NCBI RefSeq assembly: GCF_008124865.1
Contig: NZ_VNHY01000004.1
Location: 186,001-250,000, forward strand
Source: Fodinibius salinus
GTDB lineage: Bacteria; Bacteroidota; Rhodothermia; Balneolales; Balneolaceae
DNA length: 64,000 nt
Direction of reading: 5' to 3'
Position 1 is the stretch's first letter. Each line of letters begins with the position of its first letter. Below are positions 20,501 through 29,803 of this stretch, piece after piece. The notes beneath the pieces were generated by a model, which saw only the letters and a list, made by a program, of their open reading frames with translations, was not told the origin of the DNA and did no database searches. The translations under genes were made by a program, and so were the position numbers.

Positions 20501-22029
20501 TCTGCTGTAAATTGTACAATACCCTCACGAATTTCTGCTTTCCCATCAGCCGAAATTTGTTGTTTATTTACTTCCCCACTTAGCGAAAAACCGCGGATAT
20601 ATTTTTCCATAAACCGGCTGTTGCTACTCCTTATAGCATAACTCCAGCTTTCTTCTCCCGGATACCAACCTTTGCCCGAAAAGGAAGCATCAAATGAAAT
20701 ATCTCCGACAAGGGTAGAATCAACTGCCCAGTAGCCCGGATTAATATGTTGAGCATTAACCTGTCCCAAAACCTGCGGTTGCTCAGACCATAGCTGTTCT
20801 GCCTCTAACTGTGCAGATACTGATTGCTTCTTACTTTGCCCGTCTAAACTTATTGCGGCTGAACCATTATTTATATTTCCTGTTGCAGTAAGCACATCAA
20901 CTTGATATGGAGGTCGTGAGATGTCGCGAACAGTAAACTGTAAATCTCCCTGCGACTGCTGATATGACTCCAAAGGAACTCGTCCCGTAAATTGGGTATG
21001 CAATTCACGGATCTCCGGCATAGTCGTATCAGCCAACAACATTGCCAAATCCAACCGGGATGCATCTATCGACAATTGACTGAGTGCTATCCCTTTATTC
21101 CACTGAACCTGGCTCTTCATATCAAAAGATGCAATACCGCGGCCCTCCATCTGCAGCGAAAGATTAACAGTTTCTGCCGTTCCACTGATACCTGCTGACA
21201 GTTGCAGATCGCTGCGCAGAGGCATCTGCCTAGCTACCTGTACCAAATCTTGCCAGCCGAGCGGTTCAGCTGAGAAATCCGCCGTAAACGAAGAGTCATC
21301 CACTTGAAAAACGCCTGAAGATTGAATTACTGAATTACCCGTAGCCAGTACTAGCTTCTGGAGGGTTATCTTTTTATCACTGGCCGCTGCGGAAGTTGAC
21401 AATTGAAATAGATCATCTGTAAGATGCTGCACCTGGAATGATAAATTCGTAAGATCTACATTATAGGAAGGCTGGTTGTAAGATATACTGCTGGATATTT
21501 CCAGATCGGCTATTGTGAGGGGCGAATCCGGCAGGCCGGCTCCGTTAGCTGTTACCTTGCCCTGATGCAACTGCAAATCATCGATACGAAAAGGTATCAT
21601 ACCACCATCGCCTGATGACGAAGGTGCTACATTTGCTATATCCCAGCTTCCATTTTGTTGTTTTATATCAGCCGTAGGCCGATAAATATCAAGTTCAGAA
21701 ACATCAAGTTCTCCACTGGCCAAGGCCCAAATATTATAATCTGCCCTTACTGAATCTACAGCAATAAGCGTATCTCTTTGACGGGTTAAGGTAATGCCAG
21801 AAAGCTTTAGCTGATGCCATAAATCTCCGGAAAGCTTGTCGATATCCAGTTTGGCATTTATCTGATTGTTAGCTGTATTAACAACTATATTTTTGACCCA
21901 GCCCTGAACAAGCGGGGTTTTTAGGGAAAGGCGAGCAACAACTGCTAATACAGCAACACCCAACAGTATCCCTGAAATACGGATCCCCCACTTCTTGAAC
22001 GTCTTATTTTTTGTTGATTGTTTAGCCAT
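17584..22029 (-). CDS. tamB: TamB-like inter-membrane bridge protein (DUF490)
   Basis: A long beta-taco protein spanning the periplasm, implicated in outer-membrane protein assembly and in phospholipid transport between membranes. It has 1481 aa. The N-terminus is a basic segment plus one transmembrane helix (about 16-34), then more than 1,000 residues of repetitive short beta strands, and the C-terminal DUF490/TamB domain (about 1080-1481), with the typical PKVSGNLSF and GFVRLDNF stretches and the conserved end region (IISYTIFGQPYYALN, KLGIDVVKI). It starts immediately after the tamA stop (TAA directly followed by ATG), so the two are translationally coupled in one operon. Confidence 0.93.
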   Translation of the reverse strand: MAKQSTKNKTFKKWGIRISGILLGVAVLAVVARLSLKTPLVQGWVKNIVVNTANNQINAKLDIDKLSGDLWHQLKLSGITLTRQRDTLIAVDSVRADYNIWALASGELDVSELDIYRPTADIKQQNGSWDIANVAPSSSGDGGMIPFRIDDLQLHQGKVTANGAGLPDSPLTIADLEISSSISYNQPSYNVDLTNLSFQVQHLTDDLFQLSTSAAASDKKITLQKLVLATGNSVIQSSGVFQVDDSSFTADFSAEPLGWQDLVQVARQMPLRSDLQLSAGISGTAETVNLSLQMEGRGIASFDMKSQVQWNKGIALSQLSIDASRLDLAMLLADTTMPEIRELHTQFTGRVPLESYQQSQGDLQFTVRDISRPPYQVDVLTATGNINNGSAAISLDGQSKKQSVSAQLEAEQLWSEQPQVLGQVNAQHINPGYWAVDSTLVGDISFDASFSGKGWYPGEESWSYAIRSSNSRFMEKYIRGFSLSGEVNKQQISADGKAEIREGIVQFTADANNIFTIPNYNYELQTRNLNVGALMGKPNFNTAINAELSGSGSGISLADLQLQTSVSVDSSLINGELLRNLSAGVSIKDTIAVVDSARLKSTIAEGSLEARMHLLNHNDPENKLSLNLEFKDIGALAPLAGVKGLNAEGKITGRLSPGLDQGIQFSGNVDFSDVRYGTVFSTNQLQGSVDTKLQSTIDYSVDLDLENPAFYGLNMQDFSFKSQGQYFDPAVKGSFELTFSSPKEGRIEQAGSYDIRPDSVQLTTTKLDIISDYRTLSLEQPFAATYSNDRLSVGTMRVVSDQAYLELALPIFSEEEQRGVVEGKDLNIATIQHCLFGKPVVEGMLSGRMEITRKDTALDAQGEILLSEVRYKGAGFNTLSIEGGVENERLNGRLRVRDRGKTLLEGEASLPFRLANPEDLPPSFFDEPVEGKLRMKKISIKQFGDIFADLGITNSTGKVAFAGSLSGEAGNPKFTIDASLTEGELSGVGVDSVTAGGTYNHDKRSLNLDASVTSLKQKAAEINVQFPLFIDLKTFNVDLPGRKDSVSANISTNDFNLAAVDDFLDPKKVRGVKGTLDGDVRIEGPAGDLQAKGQLTFRNGVFHLVPAGIQVQNISSKVLFRSDEIQLQSFSAKSGKGKLTAKGMVEFAEMVPGNINLDVNASNFRAANSKKYSAAINLDSRVRGTVTKPKVSGNLSFVDGFVRLDNFGEKSVETVSLDSTKEEPRVSVYDSLSLDMNVSFNRRFFIRNERYLEMEAKLDGSVELLKEPGSKLQLFGTINTPEGYALPFGKRFKLQEGAVTFTGNPKNPNLMIRTRYEPPQTKEDIIIWYIIEGTVEKPKFKYESQPQMELDNIISYTIFGQPYYALNSWKQAVAGSGSNNAAANIAIDVLLDRVEALATRKLGIDVVKIDNTQTAGDNGTAITTGWYISPKVFFAIQNVITGSRPDTSFLLEYELKKNLKLLLRQGNGIREGIDIKWDYDY

Positions 22030-23958
22030 TTAGAATGCTTGTCCAATACTTAGATGAATGCCGATGCGATCCCAGGCATTACCAAAATCCTGGCCATTAA
22101 ATTTATTCAAGTCTCGGGCTGTGGGATTAAGTTTATAACCTACATCAACTCTGATGGGACCAATGGGAGATTGGTATCGAAATCCACCGCCGGTACCAAA
22201 CTGTATGGGCCTCCGCTGTAATCGGCGAAATGTGCCCCACACTTGTCCCCCATCAAGAAAAACGGCCATACCTAAACCCTTAATTAAAAAGTTGAGTTCT
22301 TGGCGAACCTCCAGATTGAAACTAAACATGCTGTGTCCGCCCAATGGTATGTACTCCTGAAAACTACCAGTACTGTCGGTAAGAGCACGCTTGGGGCCCA
22401 GCTGTTGTCGGCTCCATCCCCGCACTGAGCTGGTTCCGCCCAAGTAAAACCGGATGTTGTTGGGTAGCGAATCGGTCGGCACATTAAATAGACTCCCCGA
22501 CTGCACCCGCGCGGCCAGCATAGTAGAATTTGTCAGTTGTGTAAAACGGCGTACATCAATTGACAGTTTTTGAAATTTAAAAGTTGCTAAGCCAAATATT
22601 CCTGAGACCTCAGCATACGGCTGGATAACCCATCCGGGGCGGTTGCGTCCAAAGGTATTATTAAAGTAACTGCTAAACTGGAAGGATGACAAATCATATT
22701 CAAGTGTAGTATCCGGCAGGCTGGTGTTAAAACGTTTGGAAAGTTCTTTGTTTTTGGTGAATTCGTATGAGGCGGATGCAGTAAATTTTTTATTATATCG
22801 ATAAATAAAGCTGTTGGTTACTCCCGCACGGAGCAGCTCAAAATTATTTTCCAGCAGATGCTGCCCAAAAGGCGAGATAACAAAACTGCTTTTGGTATTA
22901 TAAACATAGGGGAACAAGTAATCGAACCGGAGTGACTGCTCTATGAAAGATCCGTGAGCTGTTGTTGTAAGCCGATGCCCTTTGCCTGCCACATTTCTAT
23001 TGGTCCAGCTAACTTGCCCCCGAAGATACTCTTCGGTACCAAAGCCGGCCAGCAGTTCTACCGAGCGCTTTTTGTTTTCGCGCACCTGCATTGATAAATT
23101 CAGAGTTGAATCTTTAGCCTGCTTGGGAATACTCACCGTCACAAAACGGAACAGGTGGTGATTAAATAACTCCTGTTGTGCTTCTTGTAACTTTTGAGAA
23201 CTAAATTGCTCTCCCTTTTTCAAAGCCGACTCCCGAACTACATACTCATCGGATATATTTTCATTGCCTTCAACGGCAATACTGTCAATAAAGGTTCGTG
23301 GACCTAAATCTGCAATAATACGCACATCAGCCGAAAGTTTAGAAGTATCTACTTTGGCCTCAATATCAACCGCGGCATAAGCAAATCCCATATTTTCGAA
23401 CAGATCTGCAAATTGACCCGTCACCTCCGGTTTTCGGATAGTCTCATAGCGCTGTCCCTCACGATAAGAATGCTTACGCTTTGTTTTCTTGAAACCCTCA
23501 CTATTTCGGATCTCTTGCTCATCAGCTCCATTTGTTTTTAAATCATACTGTACCTGCCTAATGCGAATAGGGACTTGCTCATCAATCTCGAATGTTACTC
23601 TTTTCTTCCACTCTTTGCCCATCGTTTCTAATCGATAATCAGCTTCTACATTTACAAAACCACGCCTCCGATAATAGTTTCGAAGCCGAATAACATCTTT
23701 TTGGAGGGTTACCTCATCAACGGCATGCCCTTTTTTATTGAAGAACCATACTTTTTGCAAAAAGGTAGGAGCTTCCGCAGCAATCTGCTTATCCAATACT
23801 ACCGCCGGGTAATTTTTATTACCCTCAAATCGAATATCCCAAACCTGATCGGGTGTGGAATCTTCCTGCGCCCAGGCTTCTGATAATGGATTTATCATCA
23901 GTACTGCCTGTATTGCAAATAAAAAAATAAGTAGAGCCGCTGTTCTGGCTGACATCAA
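22030..23958 (-). CDS. tamA: TamA/BamA-family outer-membrane beta-barrel (Omp85)
   Basis: Omp85 insertase partner of TamB. It has 642 aa. Signal peptide (residues 1-30, ending AWA|QED); about three POTRA domains (about 38-300, for example KDVIRLRNYYRRRGFVNVEAD and TFIDSIAVEGNENISDEYV); then a 16-strand barrel (about 320-642). The L6 loop region has GGTSSVRGWSRQQLG, corresponding to the VRGY/F motif (here V-R-G-W). Near the end is PIGPIRVDVGYKLNP. The protein ends in Phe (HLSIGQAF), a C-terminal barrel signal. It is operonic with tamB and divergent from the M14 peptidase gene. Confidence 0.92.
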   Translation of the reverse strand: MMSARTAALLIFLFAIQAVLMINPLSEAWAQEDSTPDQVWDIRFEGNKNYPAVVLDKQIAAEAPTFLQKVWFFNKKGHAVDEVTLQKDVIRLRNYYRRRGFVNVEADYRLETMGKEWKKRVTFEIDEQVPIRIRQVQYDLKTNGADEQEIRNSEGFKKTKRKHSYREGQRYETIRKPEVTGQFADLFENMGFAYAAVDIEAKVDTSKLSADVRIIADLGPRTFIDSIAVEGNENISDEYVVRESALKKGEQFSSQKLQEAQQELFNHHLFRFVTVSIPKQAKDSTLNLSMQVRENKKRSVELLAGFGTEEYLRGQVSWTNRNVAGKGHRLTTTAHGSFIEQSLRFDYLFPYVYNTKSSFVISPFGQHLLENNFELLRAGVTNSFIYRYNKKFTASASYEFTKNKELSKRFNTSLPDTTLEYDLSSFQFSSYFNNTFGRNRPGWVIQPYAEVSGIFGLATFKFQKLSIDVRRFTQLTNSTMLAARVQSGSLFNVPTDSLPNNIRFYLGGTSSVRGWSRQQLGPKRALTDSTGSFQEYIPLGGHSMFSFNLEVRQELNFLIKGLGMAVFLDGGQVWGTFRRLQRRPIQFGTGGGFRYQSPIGPIRVDVGYKLNPTARDLNKFNGQDFGNAWDRIGIHLSIGQAF

Positions 23959-24104
23959 AAACTGGATGTTAAAAAAATTATTTCAATAGACTCGAATAAT
24001 AAGAGATTGGTATAATGCTTCAAAAATCAATTTATTCCATATTATATTTTATACTGATCTTTTTTATAAGTCGAAGTATATACTTCGAGAATACAAAAAC
24101 AGAT

Positions 24105-25388
24105 ATGACGTCACCATTTTCAAAAATACTCGCTCATTTATTCATTGCTATATTATTTATAATCGCAGGCTGTAGCTCCTCGGATAATTTTTCAGGCTTT
24201 TCATATGATCCGGAAGGAGTTACCGAAACTACTGATAAAGGAATTAATCCCCAATACAAACGTACGATCGGTGTAGAAAGTGGAGGTGTCTGGGTAAGCA
24301 ACGAGTTTGCCGGTGCGCGGATGAGCGATTTTTACAAAGTCAGTGACTCTTTGTATCGCATAGAAATAAGTCCCGAAAATAAAAAAATCAACAATAGTCC
24401 CTGGTATGCATTCAAAGTCTGGGGAAGCGACAAGGATTCTGTGACATTACAACTACACTATAATCACGGTGAGCATCGATATATCCCCAAGCTGAGCAAA
24501 GACGGTAAAACATGGAGACGCATCGACCCCAGCAATTTCTCTGCAGATACCACTAACGGAACCGCTACGCTTTCGCTGGACCTCACGCTTGATCCGCTTT
24601 GGGTTTCAGCCCAGGAACTTTATTTGTGGGACGATTACCGCCGGTGGACTGACTCTTTAGCAGCCAAAAGATTTATCAAAACCGATACGGTGGGATATTC
24701 ACATAACCGGCGCCCCATTATAAAAATGGGTATTTCAGAAACAAACAACGACAGCAAAAAAGGCGTTCTTATTATCATGGGCCGTCAGCATCCATCCGAG
24801 GTAACCGGCGCCTTGGCTGCTCAAATATTTATTAACGAGCTAGCATCCCAGAGCAAGCTGGCAAATCAATTTCGAAAGAATTTTGATGTATGGACTTATC
24901 CACTGGTCAACCCCGATGGGGTGCAACAAGGACATTGGCGCCACAACAGTGCCGGTGTTGACCTGAATCGCGACTGGCAAGCCTTCAATCAGCCGGAAAC
25001 CCGGGCGATCCGCAACGACCTGCTTTCGCTTAACAATGATTCACTTAGAACTGTTTATTATGGCATCGACTTCCACTCTACGGACGAAAACCTTTTTTAT
25101 CCCATCAACCGAGATATTTCTACATTTCCCGAAGATTTTACGTACCAGTGGATCGACTCACTTACAAAGACTTTCCCCAATTATCCGGTTAAGGTAGAAC
25201 CCTTTGATACCAGCTCTCCCATTGCTAAAAACTGGATTTATCATACTTTCGGCGCCGATGCGGTAACCTACGAGATCAACGATCGTGCCAACCGCGATAG
25301 CATTCGCATAGTAACACGCAAAAATGCACAAATTATTATGCAGCAACTACTCAATGAAAAGGAGGAACAGAAAATGCCGGCTAAATAA
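24105..25388 (+). CDS. M14-family zinc carboxypeptidase lipoprotein
   Basis: Zinc peptidase anchored to an envelope membrane. I choose the ATG at 24105 (427 aa) because it begins a clean lipoprotein signal with lipobox IIAGC. An in-frame ATG 90 bp upstream would add a second hydrophobic stretch. After a beta-rich N-terminal domain (about 40-190) the M14 domain carries the zinc motif HxxE in GRQHPSEVTGALA, the substrate-binding NPDG and AGVDLNRDW, the third ligand in GIDFHSTDEN, and the catalytic Glu in VTYEINDR. The N-domain plus M14 arrangement resembles the M14-like (AGBL/CCP-type) subfamily. It is divergent from tamA and 71 bp before the cation transporter gene. Confidence 0.9.
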   Translation: MTSPFSKILAHLFIAILFIIAGCSSSDNFSGFSYDPEGVTETTDKGINPQYKRTIGVESGGVWVSNEFAGARMSDFYKVSDSLYRIEISPENKKINNSPWYAFKVWGSDKDSVTLQLHYNHGEHRYIPKLSKDGKTWRRIDPSNFSADTTNGTATLSLDLTLDPLWVSAQELYLWDDYRRWTDSLAAKRFIKTDTVGYSHNRRPIIKMGISETNNDSKKGVLIIMGRQHPSEVTGALAAQIFINELASQSKLANQFRKNFDVWTYPLVNPDGVQQGHWRHNSAGVDLNRDWQAFNQPETRAIRNDLLSLNNDSLRTVYYGIDFHSTDENLFYPINRDISTFPEDFTYQWIDSLTKTFPNYPVKVEPFDTSSPIAKNWIYHTFGADAVTYEINDRANRDSIRIVTRKNAQIIMQQLLNEKEEQKMPAK

Positions 25389-25459
25389 TCAAAAATTCAT
25401 GGACTCTTCATCTTTGGTGCTTAAGATTGGTATCGCCTTTAAGGAATGACAGAATCAGC

Positions 25460-26377
25460 ATGCAACATTCACACGATCACGGACATCATCACCATCACGG
25501 CGAAGGACAAACTGAAAATCGTCTGTGGATATCTATCGGCCTAAATTTTGTAATTACCCTGGCCGAATTTATTGGCGGTATTATCTCGGGTAGCTTATCT
25601 CTGCTATCGGATGCGCTGCACAATCTCAACGACACAACTTCGCTGGGTATTAGTCTGGCGGCACGAAAAATATCCAAGAAAGATGCCAACAAAGATAAAA
25701 CCTTTGGCTACCAACGAGCCGAGATTATAGGGGCATTCATCAACTTAATTACCCTGGTAATTATTGCGCTTTTTTTAGTTAAAGAAGGTGTTGAACGATT
25801 TTACAATCCTCAGCCTATTAACGGCACGGTGATGTTCACTGTTGCCATAATTGGGTTGTTGGGAAATGTCATTACGGCCGTACTACTTTTCCGCAGCTCT
25901 GAAGAAAATATCAATATCCGCAGTGCCTATATCCACATTATGTCAGATGCCTTTTCATCGGTGGGTGTAATTGTGGCCAGCCTTCTCATTCTCTATTATC
26001 AGCTCTATATTATAGATACCATTTTAACAATGGTGATCGCCGGATACATTTTGTGGCAAAGTTACTATATGCTGCGCGAAACTATCAATATTTTGATGGC
26101 CAGTACCCCGGCCAATATTGAAGTCCCAGATGTAAAAAAAGCTATGACAGACGTAACCGGGGTCCACGATATTCATCACCTGCACGTGTGGCGGCTCGAT
26201 GAACAGAACATTCTGCTTGAAAGTCATGTTGTAATTGATGAGAATGACATGGATAAGATGGAATCTATAAAGTCTAAACTTAAGACCCTGCTTGGCACTG
26301 ATTTTAACATCCACCATTCAACACTTGAATTTGAATTTAAGCCTTGCGAAAAGTACGGTGAAAATCCTTGTCACTAG
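25460..26377 (+). CDS. Cation diffusion facilitator (CzcD/ZitB-like)
   Basis: Proton-driven divalent metal exporter in the inner membrane, usually for Zn, Co or Cd. I choose the ATG at 25460 (305 aa), starting with a His-rich metal-binding leader (MQHSHDHGHHHHHGEG). A TTG 33 bp upstream is the alternative. It has six transmembrane helices. TM2 has SDALHNLND, with the transport-site Asp and neighbouring His/Asp, and TM5 has HIMSDAFSSVGV with its His/Asp pair. The C-terminal cytoplasmic domain includes DIHHLHVWRLDEQN and HHSTLEFE, ending with CEKYGENPCH, a further Cys/His pair. It lies 12 bp before a Cys-motif protein and a copper-type TonB receptor, so it probably belongs to a metal-homeostasis operon. 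Confidence 0.93.
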   Translation: MQHSHDHGHHHHHGEGQTENRLWISIGLNFVITLAEFIGGIISGSLSLLSDALHNLNDTTSLGISLAARKISKKDANKDKTFGYQRAEIIGAFINLITLVIIALFLVKEGVERFYNPQPINGTVMFTVAIIGLLGNVITAVLLFRSSEENINIRSAYIHIMSDAFSSVGVIVASLLILYYQLYIIDTILTMVIAGYILWQSYYMLRETINILMASTPANIEVPDVKKAMTDVTGVHDIHHLHVWRLDEQNILLESHVVIDENDMDKMESIKSKLKTLLGTDFNIHHSTLEFEFKPCEKYGENPCH

Positions 26378-26389
26378 CTAAATAATTTT

Positions 26390-26770
26390 ATGATCAGAAA
26401 AGCAATAACCATATCGCTGATATTGTGTGTGCTGGGTTCGTTAGTTCGTTTTGCCATGCCGCTTACATGGTATATTGCTAATTATGATTATATCACTTCT
26501 GAGCTTTGTGTAAACAGGGACAACCCGGATATCGACTGTGACGGGATGTGTCAACTCGAAAAGAAAATGCATGAGCGGCAAGAGAAGCAAGCACAGACAG
26601 CTCCTCACCAAAGAGTAGAACGGCAAGCTCGTATTACGCTTTTCTTTTCCAATGCCGTATCCCTGATTGCAGACTTCAACAAGAATATGCAACCTGTCTA
26701 TATTCAAGATATCAAAAATTATTGTCTCTGGTTTTCGGAGCCTTCCTCCCCTCCTCCCCAAATCGGTTAG
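26390..26770 (+). CDS. Small envelope protein with a Cys-x(8)-Cys-x(3)-Cys motif, metal-linked
   Basis: A 126-aa protein of unknown function. It has an N-terminal signal or anchor helix (about 5-24) and then ITSELCVNRDNPDIDCDG with MCQLEKKM directly after. I recall similar C-V-N-x-D-x-P-x-x-x-C-x-G-x-C-x-L proteins next to metal TonB receptors in Bacteroidota, but cannot search here. A charged linker follows, and the protein ends in a Pro-rich tail (SEPSSPPPQIG). Three clustered Cys and flanking Met suggest binding of a soft metal such as Cu(I). Its place between a CDF exporter (12 bp upstream) and an OprC-like receptor supports a metal role; the rest is inference. Confidence 0.75.
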   Translation: MIRKAITISLILCVLGSLVRFAMPLTWYIANYDYITSELCVNRDNPDIDCDGMCQLEKKMHERQEKQAQTAPHQRVERQARITLFFSNAVSLIADFNKNMQPVYIQDIKNYCLWFSEPSSPPPQIG

Positions 26771-26868
26771 TACGATCATTCCAAAAATCTGTCAATTATA
26801 AGGTACAATTGACCAATTGTGGCAGATCTATAACCGTAAATCATTTTTCGTAAAGTCATACCAGAACT

Positions 26869-29184
26869 ATGAATATTATTAGACATTTAATTACTACTAT
26901 AGCTATACTTTTTTTCTGCAGCCTAAGCACAGCAATTGCCCAACAAACAGGTACAATTAAAGGGCAAGTTATTAATGCAAAGAATAATAATCCTCTTCCC
27001 GGCGTCAATGTTATTGTTAAAAATACCAATCAAGGAACCTCCAGTAATGGGCAGGGCGTATTTACCCTCTCCGAAATCGATCCCGGAACGCATACGCTGA
27101 TCTTCTCTTTTATCAGCTTTAAGAAAATAGTCAAATCGGTTCAGCTTTCTCCCGGCGAAACAGCTGAAGTGAATGTAGAGCTAACTCCGCGTTCTATGTT
27201 ATTAAATGGTATTGAGGTTACAGCCCTGCGTCCCGATCAAATTGCCGAAGCCAATATGGAAGAAAATGAAGTCAAAGAAGCGAATCCAAGAGATTCAGGA
27301 GAACTCCTACGAAACATAGCCGGTGTTGATGCCGTACGGAGAGGACCCGTAGGTCTAGATCCTGTGATCCGGGGTTTACGAGAAACAGAAGTTGGCACCT
27401 ACCTTGATGGTACCCGTATTTTCCCGGGCGGACCTGCTCGTATGGATTCCCCATTAAGCCATCTCGATCCAACAGCTATTAAAAAAATCGAGGTTGTCAA
27501 AGGGCCCTACGCGCTAACCTGGGGTGCCGGAAATATGAGCGCTGTTCACGTTGAAACGCAACCTCTTAACACCCTGACCCAAGTTTTTGGGGGAACCATT
27601 TCCAGCGGCTACAACTCAAACTTGGGCGCTATTGAAGAAGCCGTATCAGTACGGGGCAGCACAGGAAAGTTCGGCTATTGGGTACACGGTGCCTGGCGCG
27701 AAGGCAACGATTTTACATCAGGTGATGGCACCAGCATTCCCGGAGACTTTTTATCCCGTGAATTACGGGCTAAACTGGGATATGCTCTTACCTCCAATTC
27801 ATACGTAGATATTTCTATAGGATATCAGAACCAAGAAAACCTTGATTATCCCGGCCGGCTGCTTAATGCCGACTTTTTTGATACCTACAACTATTCCGCC
27901 AACTGGGAGTGGACTCCAGAAAGCGGTATTCTAAGCTCACTAAAGGCTCAAGCCTATATCAACAATGTGGACCATGGTATGGATAATGATGGGAAACCCA
28001 CCGCACAAGCAGACCAAAATCGCATGCCCCCTTTCCCATTGGACGTCACAGTTGATGCCCGTGCCCATGTAAGTGGTGGTAACATCACTGCAGAACTTAC
28101 CCCTGCCTCTTCATGGAATCTTGAGATAGGCACAGACATTTACAGTGCCAATCGGGATGCCGTACGCACTATTGACCGGCGTAATAAAGGTATGAAGCCG
28201 GCCATGTTTCCCCTTGTTGACCAGATGTGGCCCGATGCCACGATCACCGACCTGGGCCTTTTTACAAAAGTAAAACATTCCTTTACCGATCAACTAAATG
28301 CCACATCAACAGTTCGGCTGGATCTGGTTTATACTGATGCCGGACCTACAAGCAATTTTTTTGCCAATAATGTATCCGCAGATCTAGAACAATCAGAAAC
28401 CAACTTAAGTGGTTCTTTTACCCTCAACTATATCACCAACAAACACTGGACTGTAGGTGCAGGCCTTGGCTCGGTAGTACGTACTGCTGACGCTACCGAA
28501 CGCTATTCTGATCGCATTCCCGCAAGCAAAGCCCAAACGAGTGCCGAATTTGTGGGCAATCCCAGCCTTGATCCCGAGCGAAGCACCCAAGCCGACCTCT
28601 GGATTGACGCTAGCTACCAATCTTGGAACCTATCCCTTAATATATTTGGTCGTCAACTTGATGATTACATAACCTTTGAGGCTACCAACTTGCCAAAACG
28701 TCTACCCTTAAGCCCTGATACCGTATTTCAATATATTAATGGCAAAGCGCGTTTCTGGGGGATGGACCTTTCAACCACCTACCGAATTATCAACGAACTG
28801 TCACTTAACGGATCTGTCCATTATCTTTGGGGGAAAGATGTTTCATTAAACGAACCTGCGTTAGGCGTCTCCCCCTTTGGTATAGATGGCGGGCTGCGCT
28901 ATGAATCAACCAATCGCCCCTGGTTCTTGGAGGGAACTCTTCACTGGATGGCTGAGCAAGACCGTATAGCCACCACACGCGGAGAAACTTCAACCAATGG
29001 GTACCTAACAGCTGAAATAAAAACCGGCTTAACGGTTTGGAATCGACTATCGTTGCAAGCGGGGGTGGAAAATCTGACAAACACCCAATATGTCAATCAT
29101 CTGAATGCAAAAAACCCTTTTACTAAACAACCTATTCCGGAACCGGGTCGCGTTTTTCACCTGGATGTCACATACAAATTTTAA
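26869..29184 (+). CDS. TonB-dependent receptor, probable copper (OprC/NosA-like)
   Basis: Outer-membrane active transporter, 771 aa. Signal peptide (1-24, ending IAQQ); a carboxypeptidase-regulatory-like beta domain (about 28-110; GQVINAKNNNPLPGVNV); plug domain (about 125-240); 22-strand barrel to the C-terminal Phe (FHLDVTYKF). The plug contains RMDSPLSHLDP and then IEVVKGPYALTWGAGN, resembling the RMDPPTSYI...ITVIKGP block of OprC/NosA copper receptors. I therefore favour copper as substrate, supported by Sco and PCuAC genes immediately downstream. An unrelated siderophore or metallophore cannot be excluded. Confidence 0.88.
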   Translation: MNIIRHLITTIAILFFCSLSTAIAQQTGTIKGQVINAKNNNPLPGVNVIVKNTNQGTSSNGQGVFTLSEIDPGTHTLIFSFISFKKIVKSVQLSPGETAEVNVELTPRSMLLNGIEVTALRPDQIAEANMEENEVKEANPRDSGELLRNIAGVDAVRRGPVGLDPVIRGLRETEVGTYLDGTRIFPGGPARMDSPLSHLDPTAIKKIEVVKGPYALTWGAGNMSAVHVETQPLNTLTQVFGGTISSGYNSNLGAIEEAVSVRGSTGKFGYWVHGAWREGNDFTSGDGTSIPGDFLSRELRAKLGYALTSNSYVDISIGYQNQENLDYPGRLLNADFFDTYNYSANWEWTPESGILSSLKAQAYINNVDHGMDNDGKPTAQADQNRMPPFPLDVTVDARAHVSGGNITAELTPASSWNLEIGTDIYSANRDAVRTIDRRNKGMKPAMFPLVDQMWPDATITDLGLFTKVKHSFTDQLNATSTVRLDLVYTDAGPTSNFFANNVSADLEQSETNLSGSFTLNYITNKHWTVGAGLGSVVRTADATERYSDRIPASKAQTSAEFVGNPSLDPERSTQADLWIDASYQSWNLSLNIFGRQLDDYITFEATNLPKRLPLSPDTVFQYINGKARFWGMDLSTTYRIINELSLNGSVHYLWGKDVSLNEPALGVSPFGIDGGLRYESTNRPWFLEGTLHWMAEQDRIATTRGETSTNGYLTAEIKTGLTVWNRLSLQAGVENLTNTQYVNHLNAKNPFTKQPIPEPGRVFHLDVTYKF

Positions 29185-29209
29185 CCCTGGCAATTAGCTA
29201 ATTCATTTT

Positions 29210-29803
29210 ATGAAACATACCGCGATTACATTATTAATTGTTTTTTCTGCAGCGGTTATCCTGGCCTCGTGTAACAGCAGGCCAGAGCCGCTGTACGATA
29301 TCAGTGATGAATCATATCAGCTTCTTAATACCGACAGTACGCTTGTTAACTTCCCCGGTGACTTTGAGGATAAGATTTCGGTTATCACCTTTATTTATAC
29401 CCACTGTCCCGATGTATGCCCGGTTATTACAGCCAATATGACCAACATCCAGAAAAAGCTGGCTGACACTACCGATGTACAATTCATTGAAATAACTTTT
29501 GATCCTCAACGCGATACGCCATCAGTACTTAAGGATTACAAAAATATGTATCAATTAAATAACCAGTTCTCGATGCTGACGGGCGATACCACAACAGTCA
29601 ATAACCTATTGGAGAAGCTGGAGATTGTTGCAGTCAAAACAGAACCGGATTCGAGTGCTCAAAATACCGAGAACTATTACATACGGCACTCGAACACCAT
29701 CTACTTGATGGACAAAAACGGACAAATTCGCACAGAATATCCGGCCAACGTTGTTCCACCTGAACATGTAATAGAAGACATACAAACATTACGAACGCCA
29801 TGA
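29210..29803 (+). CDS. Sco1/SenC copper chaperone lipoprotein
   Basis: Thioredoxin-fold protein that delivers or reduces copper for the CuA centre of cytochrome oxidase. It has 197 aa. Lipoprotein signal with lipobox ILASC (C21). The CxxxC copper motif is in THCPDVCPVI and the third ligand His is in YIRHSNTIYL. FDPQRDTPSVLKDY is also family-typical. Its stop overlaps the start of the PCuAC gene by 4 bp (ATGA), so the two are translationally coupled. The pair lies 25 bp after the TonB receptor. Confidence 0.94.
   Translation: MKHTAITLLIVFSAAVILASCNSRPEPLYDISDESYQLLNTDSTLVNFPGDFEDKISVITFIYTHCPDVCPVITANMTNIQKKLADTTDVQFIEITFDPQRDTPSVLKDYKNMYQLNNQFSMLTGDTTTVNNLLEKLEIVAVKTEPDSSAQNTENYYIRHSNTIYLMDKNGQIRTEYPANVVPPEHVIEDIQTLRTP

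Noticed and set aside
24015-24104. Upstream ATG for the M14 peptidase adding 30 residues
   Set aside because: It would create two hydrophobic leaders in series. The ATG at 24105 directly begins a lipoprotein signal.
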